This document shows positions 44,863-54,932 of a stretch of DNA of 64,000 nucleotides, piece after piece (position 1 is the first letter of the stretch; each line of letters begins with the position of its first letter). The position numbers were made by a program, and so were the translations under genes. The DNA comes from Polaribacter ponticola (GTDB lineage Bacteria > Bacteroidota > Bacteroidia > Flavobacteriales > Flavobacteriaceae): contig NZ_JAOSLC020000003.1 of assembly GCF_026191475.2 (NCBI RefSeq), positions 1,581,001-1,645,000 on the forward strand. The letters are read 5' to 3'. The notes below the pieces were generated by a model. That model made no database searches and was not told the origin of the DNA. It was given only the letters and a program-made list of their open reading frames with translations.

Positions 44863-44980
44863 ATTACAAAAGTAACACAATTATTCGTTTACAAACGACT
44901 ACAAGTATTTACAACCGAAAGTAATTGCTTTATAACCGAATATAATTTTGTTTGTATTACATCTTTGCAGTGTTGAAAAT

Positions 44981-44995
44981 GCTGAACTTGATTCA
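44981..44995. repeat. Short palindromic repeat in the ssb2 leader
   Basis: CTGAACTTGATTCAG (44981-44995) within TGCTGAACTTGATTCAGTATC, the kind of REP-like motif common in flavobacterial intergenic DNA. It falls between the zinc-ribbon and second ssb genes and may form a small stem in the ssb2 leader. Confidence 0.4.
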
Positions 44996-45060
44996 GTATC
45001 ACTTTAAAAAAAATAAATTATAAACCTGCGTAAAAATTAAAACGCACAAAAACTTATCTT

Positions 45061-45396
45061 ATGAGTACGTTAAGAAACAAAGTACAGTTAATTGGAAACT
45101 TAGGAAACAACCCAGAAATCATCACTTTAGATTCTGGAAAAAAATTGGCAAAATTTTCTATTGCAACAAATGAAAGTTATAAAAATTCGCAAGGAGAAAG
45201 AATAACCGATACACAATGGCACAATATAGTAGCTTGGAACAAAACTGCAGAAATCATAGAAAAGTATCTAGAAAAAGGAAATGAAGTTGCTATTGAAGGT
45301 AAATTAACCTCTAGAAGCTACGAAACGAAAGAAGGAGAGAAAAGATACATAACAGAAATAGTTTGTAACGAATTATTAATGTTGGGAGGTAAATAA
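45061..45396 (+). CDS. Second single-stranded DNA-binding protein, without acidic tip
   Basis: 111 residues, OB-fold: MSTLRNKVQLIGNLGNNPEI, KLAKFSIATNESYKNSQGER, DTQWHNIVAWNKTAEIIEKY and KGNEVAIEGKLTSRSYETKE. It ends CNELLMLGGK and lacks the linker and D-D-L-P-F tip present in the SSB at 16196, so it should bind ssDNA without recruiting SSB partner proteins. Short SSB paralogues are often linked to competence or mobile DNA; here neither is visible. A terminator follows. Confidence 0.92.
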   Translation: MSTLRNKVQLIGNLGNNPEIITLDSGKKLAKFSIATNESYKNSQGERITDTQWHNIVAWNKTAEIIEKYLEKGNEVAIEGKLTSRSYETKEGEKRYITEIVCNELLMLGGK

Positions 45397-45416
45397 CCTT
45401 AAAGATTTAAAAACTG

Positions 45417-45443
45417 AAAACACCACTAAATAGTGGTGTTTTT
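45417..45443 (+). terminator. Rho-independent terminator after ssb2
   Basis: Stem AAAACACCACTA (45417-45428) with TAGTGGTGTTTT (45431-45442), two-base loop plus adjoining bases, followed by a T-run. Confidence 0.85.
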
Positions 45444-45531
45444 TTGTTAAATAAATCTCAAATTTCTTATAACTTTAAAATCAGGATATTTTTTTCGTAA
45501 CTTACAACATCAAATTCTAAATCAGCTATCT

Positions 45532-45993
45532 ATGCCAAATTACACTTTAAATATTAACGGAAAAGAACGCGCTGTTACTGCAGATGCAGATACACCTTTG
45601 TTATGGATTTTAAGAGACGAACTTAATTTAGTAGGCACAAAATTTGGTTGCGGTATTGCTCAATGTGGAGCATGCACAGTTCACATAGATGGTGTTGCAA
45701 CTAGAAGTTGCCAAATGCAAGTTTCTATATTAGATGATGTAAAGATAACTACAATAGAAGGTTTATCTCAAGACGGTAAACATCCTGTACAAGAAGCTTG
45801 GAAAGAAATTGATGTTCCGCAATGCGGATATTGTCAAGCAGGACAAATAATGACAGCAACCGCTTTTTTAGAAGAAAATAAAAATCCTTCCGAAGAAGAA
45901 ATTAGACAAGCAATGCATGGTAATATATGTAGATGTGCCTCTTATAATAGAATTGAAAAAGCAGTAAAAGTTGCTGCAGAAAAAATGTCTTAA
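45532..45993 (+). CDS. [2Fe-2S] subunit of a molybdenum hydroxylase (isoquinoline 1-oxidoreductase alpha type)
   Basis: 153 residues. The N-terminal plant-type ferredoxin domain has ligands in CGIAQCGACTVHIDGVATRSC; the C-terminal helical domain has CGYCQAGQIM and CRCASY, the second [2Fe-2S] site of the xanthine oxidase family. No signal peptide of its own, so it probably travels with the Tat-exported large subunit. It lies 20 nt before the large-subunit gene. No FAD subunit gene is near, as in IorAB-type enzymes which pass electrons to a quinone or cytochrome. The substrate (aldehyde or N-heterocycle) is unknown. Confidence 0.93.
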   Translation: MPNYTLNINGKERAVTADADTPLLWILRDELNLVGTKFGCGIAQCGACTVHIDGVATRSCQMQVSILDDVKITTIEGLSQDGKHPVQEAWKEIDVPQCGYCQAGQIMTATAFLEENKNPSEEEIRQAMHGNICRCASYNRIEKAVKVAAEKMS

Positions 45994-46013
45994 TCATAAA
46001 ATTACTTCAGAAA

Positions 46014-48167
46014 ATGGAATTTATAAAAAAGAATAATTTTAGCAGAAGAAACTTTTTAAAGACATCAATGTTAGCAAGTGGAGGTCTTTTGGTTGGTTTT
46101 AACTTGTTATCTGCTTGTAAAGCAGATGCAGTAATGCCTGTGGATATTGAGAGTTTAAACTTTAATGATTTTAATGCCTTTATTAAAATTTCTGATGAAG
46201 GTTATGTAACGTTGTTTTCTCCAAACCCTGAAATAGGCCAAGGTGTAAAAACATCAATGCCAATGATAATAGCTGAGGAACTAGATGTAGATTGGAATAA
46301 GGTAAACGTTGTACAAGGTGCTTTAGATACTAAACATTTTACCAGACAAGTTGCTGGTGGAAGTCAATCTATACGTTTTGGATGGGATGCTTTAAGGCAA
46401 ACAGGAGCAACTACAAAACAAATGTTGATAAATGCTGCTGCCATAAAATGGAATGTAGATGCAGCAACATGTAAAGCCTCTAAAGGGATTATAACAAATG
46501 CAAATGGCGATACATTTGGTTATGGAGAAGTTGTAAAAGAAGCAGCATTATTAGAAGTGCCAGAAAACGTACAGTTAAAAGAAATAAAAGATTTTACAAT
46601 AATTGGTAAAGAGATTGTAAATGTAGATATCGATAAAATTATTACTGGTAAACCTTTATTTGGATTAGATTATAAAGCGGAAGGAATGATGTATGCATCA
46701 GTTTTAAGACCTCCTGCTTTTGGGCAAAAATTAGACAGTTTTGATGATACAAAAACAAAAGCTGTAAATGGAGTTAGTGAGATCATAAAATTTGGAGATA
46801 AAATTGCTGTTTTAGCTAGTTCTACTTGGGCAGCAATGAAAGGTAAAAAAGCACTTTCTGCTAAATGGGAAAAAGGCACAAATTTAGAATCTACAGAAGA
46901 TCATGATAAAATTTTAACCAAAATTTTAGATGGAAATAAATTTGATACTAGACGTGAAGATGGTAATATTAAAAAAGCATTTGCAAATGCAGATAAAGTA
47001 ATTGAGAGAACCTATCATTCTCCTTTTTTACCACACAATTGTTTAGAACCAATGAATTTTTATGCAGAAGTTACTGCAGAAAAAGTACATTTAGTTGGGC
47101 CAATACAAACTCCGCAATGGACGGTAAATAGAGTTTCTAAACTTCTAGATAGAAAAGTTGAAGAAATACATTGTGAAATGACAAGAATGGGCGGTGGTTT
47201 TGGTAGAAGATTATATGGCGATTTTGCTTTAGAAGCTGCCGAAATATCTAGCTTATCAAAAAAACCGATTCAAGTTATTTTCTCTAGAGAAGATGATATG
47301 ACCGCAGGAACTTATAGACCTGCTATAAAATACAGAATTAAAGCAGCTTTAAAAGACGGAAAAGTAACTGGTTATCATTTAAAAGAAGCTGCCATAGATC
47401 AAAACATGTATGGTAGTCAAACTCACTTCTTTCCTGCAGGTTGTATCCCTAATTTTAAACTAGACACTGCAAATCATAAAAGTAATATTACAACAGGTGC
47501 TTGGAGAGCGCCTTATACAAACTTCTTAGCTTTTGCAGAACAAAGTTTCTTTGATGAATTGGCTATTGAACTAAATGTAGATAAACTTCAATTAAGAATT
47601 GATTTATTACAAAATGTAAAAGGCACTACAGATAAAACGATAGAGTATTCTGGTCAAAGAATGGAAGACACAATTAATCTGGTTAAAGAGAAAGCAAATT
47701 GGGGCAAAACAGAAGAAGGAGTTTATCAAGGTTTCGCGGCTTATTACAGCCATAATACACACGTAGCAGAAATTGCAGACATTGTTTTAAAGGATGGTTT
47801 TCCTGTTATTAAAAAAGTAACCGCTGCTGTAGATTGTGGTATTGTTGTAAATCCAACTGGAGCAAGAAACCAAGTTGAAGGCGGTGTTTTAGATGGAATA
47901 GGACATGCAATGTATGCAGATTTTTCTTTTAAAGAAGGTAAGCCTAATCACAAAAATTTTGATACGTATAGAATGATTAGAATGCAAGATACACCAAAAG
48001 TTAATGTACACTTTTTGCAAAACGAAAAGTCTCCAACAGGTTTAGGTGAACCAGGTTTACCACCAGCAGGAGCAGCTGTTGCAAATGCAATTAACGCTGC
48101 TTTAAATAAAAGAATTTATAGCCAACCTTTTGTAAAAGAATTAAAAAAGAGTGCAATTTTAGGATAG
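46014..48167 (+). CDS. Molybdenum hydroxylase large subunit (IorB/xanthine dehydrogenase-like), Tat-exported
   Basis: 717 residues. Twin-arginine signal FSRRNFLKTSMLASGG with lipobox LSA before Cys (residue about 35), so probably a Tat-exported, membrane-anchored lipoprotein. Cofactor-binding blocks are GGSQSIRFGWDALRQTG, RMGGGFGRRLYGDFALEAAE, GAWRAPYTNFLAFAEQSF and the C-terminal PTGLGEPGLPPAGAAVANAI with the catalytic Glu. It needs a molybdenum cofactor, of which the synthesis genes lie 20-26 kb in the same window. The enzyme family usually uses the cytosine dinucleotide form. A terminator follows at 48308. Confidence 0.93.
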   Translation: MEFIKKNNFSRRNFLKTSMLASGGLLVGFNLLSACKADAVMPVDIESLNFNDFNAFIKISDEGYVTLFSPNPEIGQGVKTSMPMIIAEELDVDWNKVNVVQGALDTKHFTRQVAGGSQSIRFGWDALRQTGATTKQMLINAAAIKWNVDAATCKASKGIITNANGDTFGYGEVVKEAALLEVPENVQLKEIKDFTIIGKEIVNVDIDKIITGKPLFGLDYKAEGMMYASVLRPPAFGQKLDSFDDTKTKAVNGVSEIIKFGDKIAVLASSTWAAMKGKKALSAKWEKGTNLESTEDHDKILTKILDGNKFDTRREDGNIKKAFANADKVIERTYHSPFLPHNCLEPMNFYAEVTAEKVHLVGPIQTPQWTVNRVSKLLDRKVEEIHCEMTRMGGGFGRRLYGDFALEAAEISSLSKKPIQVIFSREDDMTAGTYRPAIKYRIKAALKDGKVTGYHLKEAAIDQNMYGSQTHFFPAGCIPNFKLDTANHKSNITTGAWRAPYTNFLAFAEQSFFDELAIELNVDKLQLRIDLLQNVKGTTDKTIEYSGQRMEDTINLVKEKANWGKTEEGVYQGFAAYYSHNTHVAEIADIVLKDGFPVIKKVTAAVDCGIVVNPTGARNQVEGGVLDGIGHAMYADFSFKEGKPNHKNFDTYRMIRMQDTPKVNVHFLQNEKSPTGLGEPGLPPAGAAVANAINAALNKRIYSQPFVKELKKSAILG

Positions 48168-48307
48168 TTTAATTATTTACTATTAAAGAATTGCCAAAAA
48201 CGATTAAGCTTTAAGCAATTCTAAATAGAAAACTTAGGGACTATTGATTTTTTGTTAGAAATTGTTCCTCGTTAGAAAGAAACAATACTCAAAAGTACTA
48301 TAAAAAC

Positions 48308-48344
48308 AAAGTTCCTTTTATCAAAATACGATAAAAGGAACTTT
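48308..48344. terminator. Bidirectional rho-independent terminator
   Basis: 15-bp perfect stem (AAAGTTCCTTTTATC 48308-48322 with GATAAAAGGAACTTT 48330-48344), loop AAAATAC, between the hydroxylase and metG. A weaker 8-bp inverted repeat AGAATTGC/GCAATTCT lies at 48187-48222. Confidence 0.9.
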
Positions 48345-48396
48345 AAACTCTTTAAAATGAACTCATTAATAGATTAATAAGTTTTTAAAAATACAA

Positions 48397-50451
48397 TTAA
48401 CTAACTTGTTGTCCGTTTTTAACAGCTTGTGTAGGTTCTACAAAAGCTAGTTTTCCATCAGGAGTATCCGTCATTAAAATCATACCTTGGCTTTCTACAC
48501 CTCTAATTTTTCTTGGCGCAAGATTTACTAAAACAGAAACCTGCTGTCCAATAATATCTTCTGGAGAAAAACTTTCTGCAATACCAGAAACTATCGTTCT
48601 TGTATCGATACCAACATCAACCTTTAACTTTAAAAGCTTCTTTGTTTTTGCAACTTTTTCTGCTTCTAAAATTGTACCTATTCTAATATCTAATTTTGTA
48701 AAATCGTCAAATTCAATAGTTTCTTTTTGAGGCTCTACCACTTTATTTTCTTGCTCATTCGCTAATTTTGTAGCTTGTAACTTTTCAATTTGAGCTTCAA
48801 TAGTTTTGTCTTCAATTTTAGAAAACAATAATTCTGCTTTGTTAATTTGATGTGCAGCAGAAATTAAAACATCCTTTTCGGTTACATCTTCCCAAGAAAG
48901 GCTATCGCTTAAATTTAAAATCCCTTTTAGTTTAGTTGAAGTAAATGGTAAAAAAGGTTCAGAAAGTACTGCTAAAGCAGCAGAAATCTGCAAAGCAACA
49001 TACATAATTGTTTGTACTCTTTCTGCATCAACTTTTATCACTTTCCAAGGTTCTTCATCTGCTAAATACTTGTTTCCAAGTCTTGCTAAACTCATTAATT
49101 CTTGACTAGCTTCTCTAAATCTGTATCTTTCAATTGATTTTGCAATAACATTAGGAAACTCTTTTACTGCAGTTAAAACATCTTCATCAACTTCTGTAAA
49201 ATCATTAGGTTCAGGCATTACTCCTGAATAATATTTATTTGTTAAAACAACAACTCTATTGATAAAATTACCAAAAATGGCAACTAACTCATTATTATTT
49301 TTTGCCTGAAAATCTTTCCAAGTAAAATCGTTGTCTTTACTTTCTGGCGCATTTGCAGTTAACGTGTAACGCAACACATCTTGCTGATTTGGAAATTCTT
49401 CTAAATACTCATGTAACCAAACCGCCCAATTTTTAGACGTAGATAACTTATTACCTTCTAGGTTTAAAAACTCGTTTGCTGGTACATTTTCTGGTAAAAT
49501 ATAATCGCCATGTGCTTTTAACATTGATGGAAAAATAATACAATGAAAAACAATATTGTCTTTACCAATAAAGTGAACCAATTTTGTATCGTCTTTTTTC
49601 CAATAATCTTCCCAATTCTTACCTTCTCTTGCTGCCCATTCTTTTGTAGAAGAAATGTAACCAATTGGTGCATCGAACCAAACGTATAACACTTTACCTT
49701 CTGCTCCTTCTACAGGTACTGGAATTCCCCAATCTAAATCTCTAGTTACAGCTCTTGGTCTTAAACCATCTTCTACCCAACTTTTTACTTGTCCGTAAAC
49801 ATTAGGTTTCCAATCTTTTTTATGACCTTCTAAAATCCATTCGCGTAAAAAGGCTTCATGTTTATCTAAAGGTAAAAACCAGTGTTTTGTTTCCTTTAAA
49901 CTTGGTACATTACCGGTAATTGAAGATTTAGGATTAATTAAATCTGTTGCGTTATGAGAAGTACCGCAGTTTTCACATTGATCTCCATAACTTTCTTCGA
50001 AGCCACATTTAGGACAAGTACCCACAACAAATCTGTCTGCTAAAAACTGATTTGCTTCTGCATCATACAATTGTGCTGAAACTTCTTCTATAAATTCACC
50101 ATCATTATACATTTTTGTAAAAAAATCAGAAGCAGTTTCATGATGTATTTTAGATGAAGTACGAGAATAATTATCAAACGAAATACCAAAATCTGCAAAC
50201 GATTGTTTTATAATTCCGTGGTATTTATCAATAATAACTTGCGGAGAAACACCTTCTTTCTTTGCTCTCATTGGTATCGCAACACCATGTTCATCAGAAC
50301 CACAAATGTAGGCTACATCTTTACCTGTTAAACGCAAGTAACGCGCGTAAATATCTGCAGGAACATAAACACCTGCTAAATGACCAATATGAATAGGTCC
50401 ATTTGTATAAGGTAAAGCTGCTGTAATTGTATATCTTTTTGGAGTATTCAT
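48397..50451 (-). CDS. metG: Methionine-tRNA ligase
   Basis: 684-residue class I synthetase. HIGH motif in [27 protein letters not shown]; a zinc knuckle [20 protein letters not shown]; the KMSKS equivalent is [17 protein letters not shown]; anticodon-binding helices follow. The C-terminal ~110 residues ([20 protein letters not shown]) are an EMAP/Trbp111-type tRNA-binding domain, as in E. coli MetG. The promoter TACTTTTG lies 43 nt upstream. Single-copy housekeeping gene. Confidence 0.97.
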   Translation of the reverse strand: MNTPKRYTITAALPYTNGPIHIGHLAGVYVPADIYARYLRLTGKDVAYICGSDEHGVAIPMRAKKEGVSPQVIIDKYHGIIKQSFADFGISFDNYSRTSSKIHHETASDFFTKMYNDGEFIEEVSAQLYDAEANQFLADRFVVGTCPKCGFEESYGDQCENCGTSHNATDLINPKSSITGNVPSLKETKHWFLPLDKHEAFLREWILEGHKKDWKPNVYGQVKSWVEDGLRPRAVTRDLDWGIPVPVEGAEGKVLYVWFDAPIGYISSTKEWAAREGKNWEDYWKKDDTKLVHFIGKDNIVFHCIIFPSMLKAHGDYILPENVPANEFLNLEGNKLSTSKNWAVWLHEYLEEFPNQQDVLRYTLTANAPESKDNDFTWKDFQAKNNNELVAIFGNFINRVVVLTNKYYSGVMPEPNDFTEVDEDVLTAVKEFPNVIAKSIERYRFREASQELMSLARLGNKYLADEEPWKVIKVDAERVQTIMYVALQISAALAVLSEPFLPFTSTKLKGILNLSDSLSWEDVTEKDVLISAAHQINKAELLFSKIEDKTIEAQIEKLQATKLANEQENKVVEPQKETIEFDDFTKLDIRIGTILEAEKVAKTKKLLKLKVDVGIDTRTIVSGIAESFSPEDIIGQQVSVLVNLAPRKIRGVESQGMILMTDTPDGKLAFVEPTQAVKNGQQVS

Positions 50452-50493
50452 CGAATTTTCCTTGATTTAATTTGTGTATTGATTTTTGCGTGA

Positions 50494-50501
50494 CAAAAGT
50501 A
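50494..50501 (-). promoter_or_regulatory. Possible -7 box of metG
   Basis: TACTTTTG on the minus strand (50501-50494), 43 nt before metG, a full TAnnTTTG match. It falls inside the spurious N-terminal extension of the divergent S66 peptidase frame, which supports the later start for that gene. Confidence 0.45.
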
Positions 50502-50590
50502 CAAAAAACGGAGTTTTAAAATCCATTGAAAATGGATACATTTACATAGAATATACATTTAAGCTATTAAAAAAAGAAATTAAAATCGTT

Positions 50591-51580
50591 TTGAAGAAAA
50601 AAATAACATTTACAGTCGTTTTATTGATGATATTTTCATCAATATATTCTCAAGAAAAATTAATCACACCTACTTACTTAAAAAAAGGAGATACTATTGC
50701 AATTGTTGCTCCTGCCGGAATTTTAAAAAATAGACAAGCAACCATACAAAAAGCTAAAAAATTAGCTGAAAAATGGGGTTTAAATGTTGTTTTAGGTAAA
50801 AATATATTTAATAATGGCCAACATTTTGCAGGAACTGATAGCGAACGTTGTCAAGATTTCCAAGATGCATTAGATAATAAAAATATAAAAGCAATTTGGT
50901 CTGCAAGAGGTGGTTATGGTTCTGTAAGAATTTTAGATAAACTCGATTTTACAAAATTTAAAGAAAACCCGAAATGGGTAATTGGTTATTCTGATATTAC
51001 TGCGTTTCATAATCATATTCATAATTTAGGGTTTGAAACCATTCATGGTATGATGGCAACTAGTTTAGAAGAAAAGCCAGAAGAAATTACAGCAACTATT
51101 TCATCATTTAAAAAAGCGCTTTTTGGCACTGAAATTTCTTATCAAATTCCATCGGCAAAACACAATAGAAAAGGTGTAGTAAAAGGTGAAATTATTGGTG
51201 GTAATCTAGCCATTTTAGCATCTATGTTAGGTTCCAAAAGTCAATTAAATACAAATGGGAAGATTTTATTTATAGAAGAAATAGGCGAATATAAATACTC
51301 GATAGACAGAATGTTACAGAGTTTAAAAAGAGCTGGCTATTTTACAAAAGTGAAAGCCGTTATTATTGGTAACATGACTTCTATAAAAAAGAATTCTACA
51401 AAGTGGGGAAGTTCTATTGAGCAACTAATTCTAGATGTTATACCAGAAGATATTCCTGTCTTATTTAATTTTCCTGCAGGTCATGAAGCAGATAATAGAG
51501 CAATGATTTTTGGTAGAAATATTAAATTAACGATAAACAGAAGCGCTAAAAAATCTATTGTCACTTTTACTAAAGATTAA
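50591..51580 (+). CDS. LD-carboxypeptidase (peptidase S66)
   Basis: About 329 residues from a TTG at 50591, which gives a clean signal peptide (MKKKITFTVVLLMIFSSIYS before QEK); the longer frame from 50486 has no such start. Family blocks are DTIAIVAPAG, WSARGGYGSVRILDKLDF, VIGYSDITAFHNHIHN with the nucleophile Ser, EEIGEYKYSIDRMLQSL, and FNFPAGHEADNRAMIFG with the catalytic His. It removes the terminal D-Ala of murein tetrapeptides (recycling or remodelling), probably in the periplasm. yraN follows 3 nt after the stop. Confidence 0.9.
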   Translation: MKKKITFTVVLLMIFSSIYSQEKLITPTYLKKGDTIAIVAPAGILKNRQATIQKAKKLAEKWGLNVVLGKNIFNNGQHFAGTDSERCQDFQDALDNKNIKAIWSARGGYGSVRILDKLDFTKFKENPKWVIGYSDITAFHNHIHNLGFETIHGMMATSLEEKPEEITATISSFKKALFGTEISYQIPSAKHNRKGVVKGEIIGGNLAILASMLGSKSQLNTNGKILFIEEIGEYKYSIDRMLQSLKRAGYFTKVKAVIIGNMTSIKKNSTKWGSSIEQLILDVIPEDIPVLFNFPAGHEADNRAMIFGRNIKLTINRSAKKSIVTFTKD

Positions 51581-51583
51581 AAA

Positions 51584-51943
51584 ATGGCACATCATAATGA
51601 ACTTGGAAAAAAAGGAGAAAAATTAGCAATCGATTATTTATTAAAAAACGATTTTAAAATTCTTGAAACAAATTACCGTTATCTTAAGGCAGAAGTAGAT
51701 ATTATTGCACAAAAAAAAGATATACTAGCCGTTGTTGAAGTAAAAACAAGAAGTACAGATTATTTTGGAAATCCGCAAGATTTTGTGAATCCGAAGAAAA
51801 TAAAACTACTACTTTCTGCTATTGATTATTATGTAGTTGAAAAAGATTTAGATGTTGAAGTTCGTTTTGATATTATTGCGATTATACATCAACAAAACAA
51901 TACAAAAATTGAACATTTAGAAGATGCTTTTCTTCATTTTTAA
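51584..51943 (+). CDS. yraN: YraN/UPF0102-family nuclease-like protein
   Basis: 119 residues of the PD-(D/E)xK-like UPF0102 family: NELGKKGEKLAIDYLLKNDF, ETNYRYLKAEVDIIAQKKDI and AVVEVKTRSTDYFGNPQDFVNPKK, with the E-x-D...E-x-K catalytic triad visible. Length is typical. An intact A8 run at 51711-51718 is another correctly called 8-mer. Its role in bacteria is unclear. Overlap with the S66 gene is absent but spacing is 3 nt. Confidence 0.92.
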   Translation: MAHHNELGKKGEKLAIDYLLKNDFKILETNYRYLKAEVDIIAQKKDILAVVEVKTRSTDYFGNPQDFVNPKKIKLLLSAIDYYVVEKDLDVEVRFDIIAIIHQQNNTKIEHLEDAFLHF

Positions 51944-52068
51944 CAAGTTTCTGTCATTCTTAATTTGTTTTCAGAATTCTATAATTAACAACACATTTCC
52001 TTTTCTGAACATCGTAAACTAATTACAATAAAACTTATTTTTAAAACAGTTAGTACTACATTCGTTGT

Positions 52069-52968
52069 ATGGTAGCAAAAAATTTTTGGTTGGGTATTTT
52101 ACTGGGAGTTTTGGCAGTAATTCTTTTTTCTTCAAAAGCTGTAATGATAAAACTTGCCTATAATTATGATGTAGATGCAATTACCATGTTGCTTTTAAGA
52201 ATGCTTTTTTCATTTCCTTTTTACGTAGTTATAGCTTACTTGTACAGAAACAAAAATAACGATATTAAAAACACCAAAAAAGAGTATTATTGGGTTGTTT
52301 TTTTGGTTTGGTTGGTTACTATTTAGCAAGTTATTTCGACTTTGTTGGTTTAACTTATATAAAAGCTAGTTTAGAGCGTATTATTTTATTTATCTATCCG
52401 ACGATTGTAATTTTATTAAACAGACTTTTTTTAAGCAAAAGATTACTAAAGTACAATCCATAGCCATTTTTCTATCCTATTTAGGAATCTTAATTGCTTT
52501 TTCTGATGAAGTTGATATTTCTGGAGGCAGAGTTTATTTAGGTGGTTTTTTTATATTGTTAAGTGCCATTACTTATGCATCTTATTTAGTAGGAAGCGGA
52601 TGGCTAATTCCAAAATTTGGTGTTGTAAAATTTACCGCTTATGCAATGTTGGTTTCTTGTTTTTGCGTGTTTATACATTTTAGTCTTATTGGAGACACAG
52701 ATTTATTTTCATTACCGTGGCAAGTATATGGTTTAGGTTTTCTAATTGCAGTTTTTGCAACTGTAATACCTTCTTTTATGGTGAGTGCTTCTATTAAAAT
52801 AATAAGCTCTTCTAACTTTGCAATTGTTGCAGGTATTGGCCCAATATCTACTATCGTTTTAGCTTCCTTTTTTTAAACGAAAGACTTACTTTAGTTCAGT
52901 TTTTTGGTGCTTTATTGGTTATAATTGGTATTGTAATTACTTCCTTAAAAAAAACGAAAAAAGAGTAG
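52069..52968 (+). pseudogene. EamA/DMT-family transporter, three frameshifts as written
   Basis: A 300-residue, ten-helix carrier broken into four frames. It begins MVAKNFWLGILLGVLAVILF and ends ALLVIIGIVITSLKKTKKE. Breaks lie at three T7 runs, 52298-52304, 52426-52432 and 52868-52874; one extra T at each rejoins VVFFGLVGYYLASYFDFVGL, NRLFFKQKITKVQSIAIFLS and LASFFLNERLTLVQFFGALL without a stop. Three independent lesions of the same kind in one gene, with everything else intact, favour sequencing error over decay. The substrate is unknown. Convergent with the TlpA-like gene at 52978. Confidence 0.85.
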
Positions 52969-52977
52969 TTGAAATTA

Positions 52978-53456
52978 CTATTTTAAGGCTTTAATTACTG
53001 CTTTTCTTAATTCTTTAAATTCAGAAATTTTATTACCATTATCTATATAAGAAAATTTACCTTTTTTATCAATAATAAAATAAGAAGGATACACTTGTTT
53101 TTGATTAAAAACAGCACTTACATCTATAGAGTTGTATGCTATTCTAAAATTAAATGGAAACTTTTCTATCACAGGTTTTGAATCTAAAGCAGGTGCAATA
53201 AATAAAATATCATCTCTTTTATCAAACTCTTTTACAAGCGAATTTAATTGTGGAATATCGCTAATACAAGGCGTACAAGATGTAAACCAAAACTTAAAAA
53301 CAACAACTTTGTTTTTAGTGTTTTCTTTTGTTATAATTTTATCATCTAAAAGCCAAAGTTTAAAATCTGGAATACTATCATTTAGCTTAAATTTTTGCTG
53401 ACCATAAAGCACGTTACAAACTAAAAGTAAGAAGAAAAAAATGCGTTTCTATACAT
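52978..53456 (-). CDS. TlpA-like thioredoxin-fold protein, small (start affected by an indel)
   Basis: 159 residues when restored. The thioredoxin-like domain shows NKVVVFKFWFTSCTPCISDIPQLNSL (C-x2-C) and VYPSYFIIDKKGKFSYIDNG. As written the in-frame start falls late; one extra base in the A7 run 53435-53441 gives an ATG at 53456 and the signal peptide MYRNAFFFFLLLVCNVLYG. That ATG overlaps the stop of the upstream TlpA gene (TAATG), which supports the corrected start and translational coupling. Probably a periplasmic or membrane-tethered thiol-disulphide oxidoreductase. Confidence 0.8.
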
Positions 53457-54826
53457 TAGTTCTTTTCAAAATACGCTTTAACATCCTTTACTTCATAGGG
53501 TTTTGCAATAATTTTTTTATTTTTATCTAATACTAAATAAGTTGGTGTAGAATAAACTTGATAAGTTCTAGCTATTTTATTTTGCCACTTATTTAACCCA
53601 AGAACATTATGCCAACCGTTTAAATTAGTTTTTGAATAATTTTCCCAAACAAAAGAATCGTTTTCCAATGCAAAGGCAATTACTTTTACATCTTTTTTAT
53701 TTTCCATAAAAGTGTGTAATAATGGTATTTCTTTTAAACAATGAGAACAACTTGTACTCCAAAAAACTAAAACATATTTTTCGGCATCAATTAAAGTAGA
53801 TAGCTTTAATGATTTGCCATTTTCTTTCCATGAAAAATCGGGTGCAGTTCTACCAACTTCTGTAACTAACAATGCTATTTTTTCTGATATAAATTCCTGA
53901 CTTTGTAGACTTAATGGTAATTTATAATAATGTTTTTCAAATAAATAATCTATTATTTGTAAATTTTTAGAAGTTTCTAACTGTGTAATTAAAAACTCAA
54001 TAACATCCTTTTTATAAGGTAGATATTTAATTTTTGAAAGCACTGTTTCTATAGACTGTTTAAATAGTTTTTGTTGGGTTTCTTCAACATCAGAATAATT
54101 AATGTAAAACACATACTCTAAAATTTTATTGGTTAAAAAAGAAGAATTGATTAATGTTTTATTAGTAAAGTTTAAACGATCAAAATAAGTACTTTTAATC
54201 GCAGACATATATTCTTTAACATTTGTTAAAATTTCTTTAGGATTACTTCTAGAACTTGCTTTAATTATAGGTAAAACATACATCTTTTTTGCGTCTTCTT
54301 CATATTTTTTTTGAATTGTAGTTACTTTAGAAAAAGCATCTTTATACTGTTCTCCTAGTTCTAAATTACGATTTTGCAAAACAGCTACTTGTATAGAATC
54401 TAATTTTTGTTGTGCTAAGGAAATAGACTCTAGATACTCTTTATATAATTTATTTTCTGATGATTCAGAAAAGGTAATCGTCTGCTCTGGATAATCTGGA
54501 TTAAAAACAAAAGAAACATCTTCTTTATTATAAAAAAAATCTACAAAACTTTCTCCTTCTAATCTATAATTAATTCTATAAGCTCCAGGTTTTGCATTAG
54601 CTGGCAACTTAAACTCAAAATGTCCAACAGCCTGTTTTACACCATTTACATCTATAGAATCTACCCTTACATTGGTATTATTTACAAAAACTTGTTTTGT
54701 GCCTTCAACTTTGTATAAAATAATCCAATCACTCTTTTTAATTTTCGGGCTTAAAACTCCTTTAACAGTATTTTGTGCTGTAATAAATGAAGAAACAAAG
54801 AGTAGAAGTGCAAAAATATTTTTCAT
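53456..54826 (-). CDS. TlpA-family thiol-disulphide oxidoreductase with N-terminal DUF4369-like region
   Basis: 456 residues from the ATG at 54826 (MKNIFALLLFVSSFITAQ, signal peptide); the longer frame from 54988 is rejected as it precedes the signal with an implausible leader. The middle region is beta-rich then helical (typical of flavobacterial TlpA/DUF4369 proteins). C-terminal thioredoxin domain: DFSWKENGKSLKLSTLIDAE, YVLVFWSTSCSHCLKEIPLL (C-x2-C) and YQVYSTPTYLVLDKNKKIIA. It is coupled to the small TlpA-like gene by a TAATG overlap. Confidence 0.9.
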   Translation of the reverse strand: MKNIFALLLFVSSFITAQNTVKGVLSPKIKKSDWIILYKVEGTKQVFVNNTNVRVDSIDVNGVKQAVGHFEFKLPANAKPGAYRINYRLEGESFVDFFYNKEDVSFVFNPDYPEQTITFSESSENKLYKEYLESISLAQQKLDSIQVAVLQNRNLELGEQYKDAFSKVTTIQKKYEEDAKKMYVLPIIKASSRSNPKEILTNVKEYMSAIKSTYFDRLNFTNKTLINSSFLTNKILEYVFYINYSDVEETQQKLFKQSIETVLSKIKYLPYKKDVIEFLITQLETSKNLQIIDYLFEKHYYKLPLSLQSQEFISEKIALLVTEVGRTAPDFSWKENGKSLKLSTLIDAEKYVLVFWSTSCSHCLKEIPLLHTFMENKKDVKVIAFALENDSFVWENYSKTNLNGWHNVLGLNKWQNKIARTYQVYSTPTYLVLDKNKKIIAKPYEVKDVKAYFEKN

Positions 54827-54932
54827 CTTTTTAAGTGTTGATTTAGTTCTTGATAGATCAAATTTCAAGAAGTATACCAAAAATACTATTTCTGTATTTA
54901 AATAGGTATATTGTAACGTTAAAAATAATATT

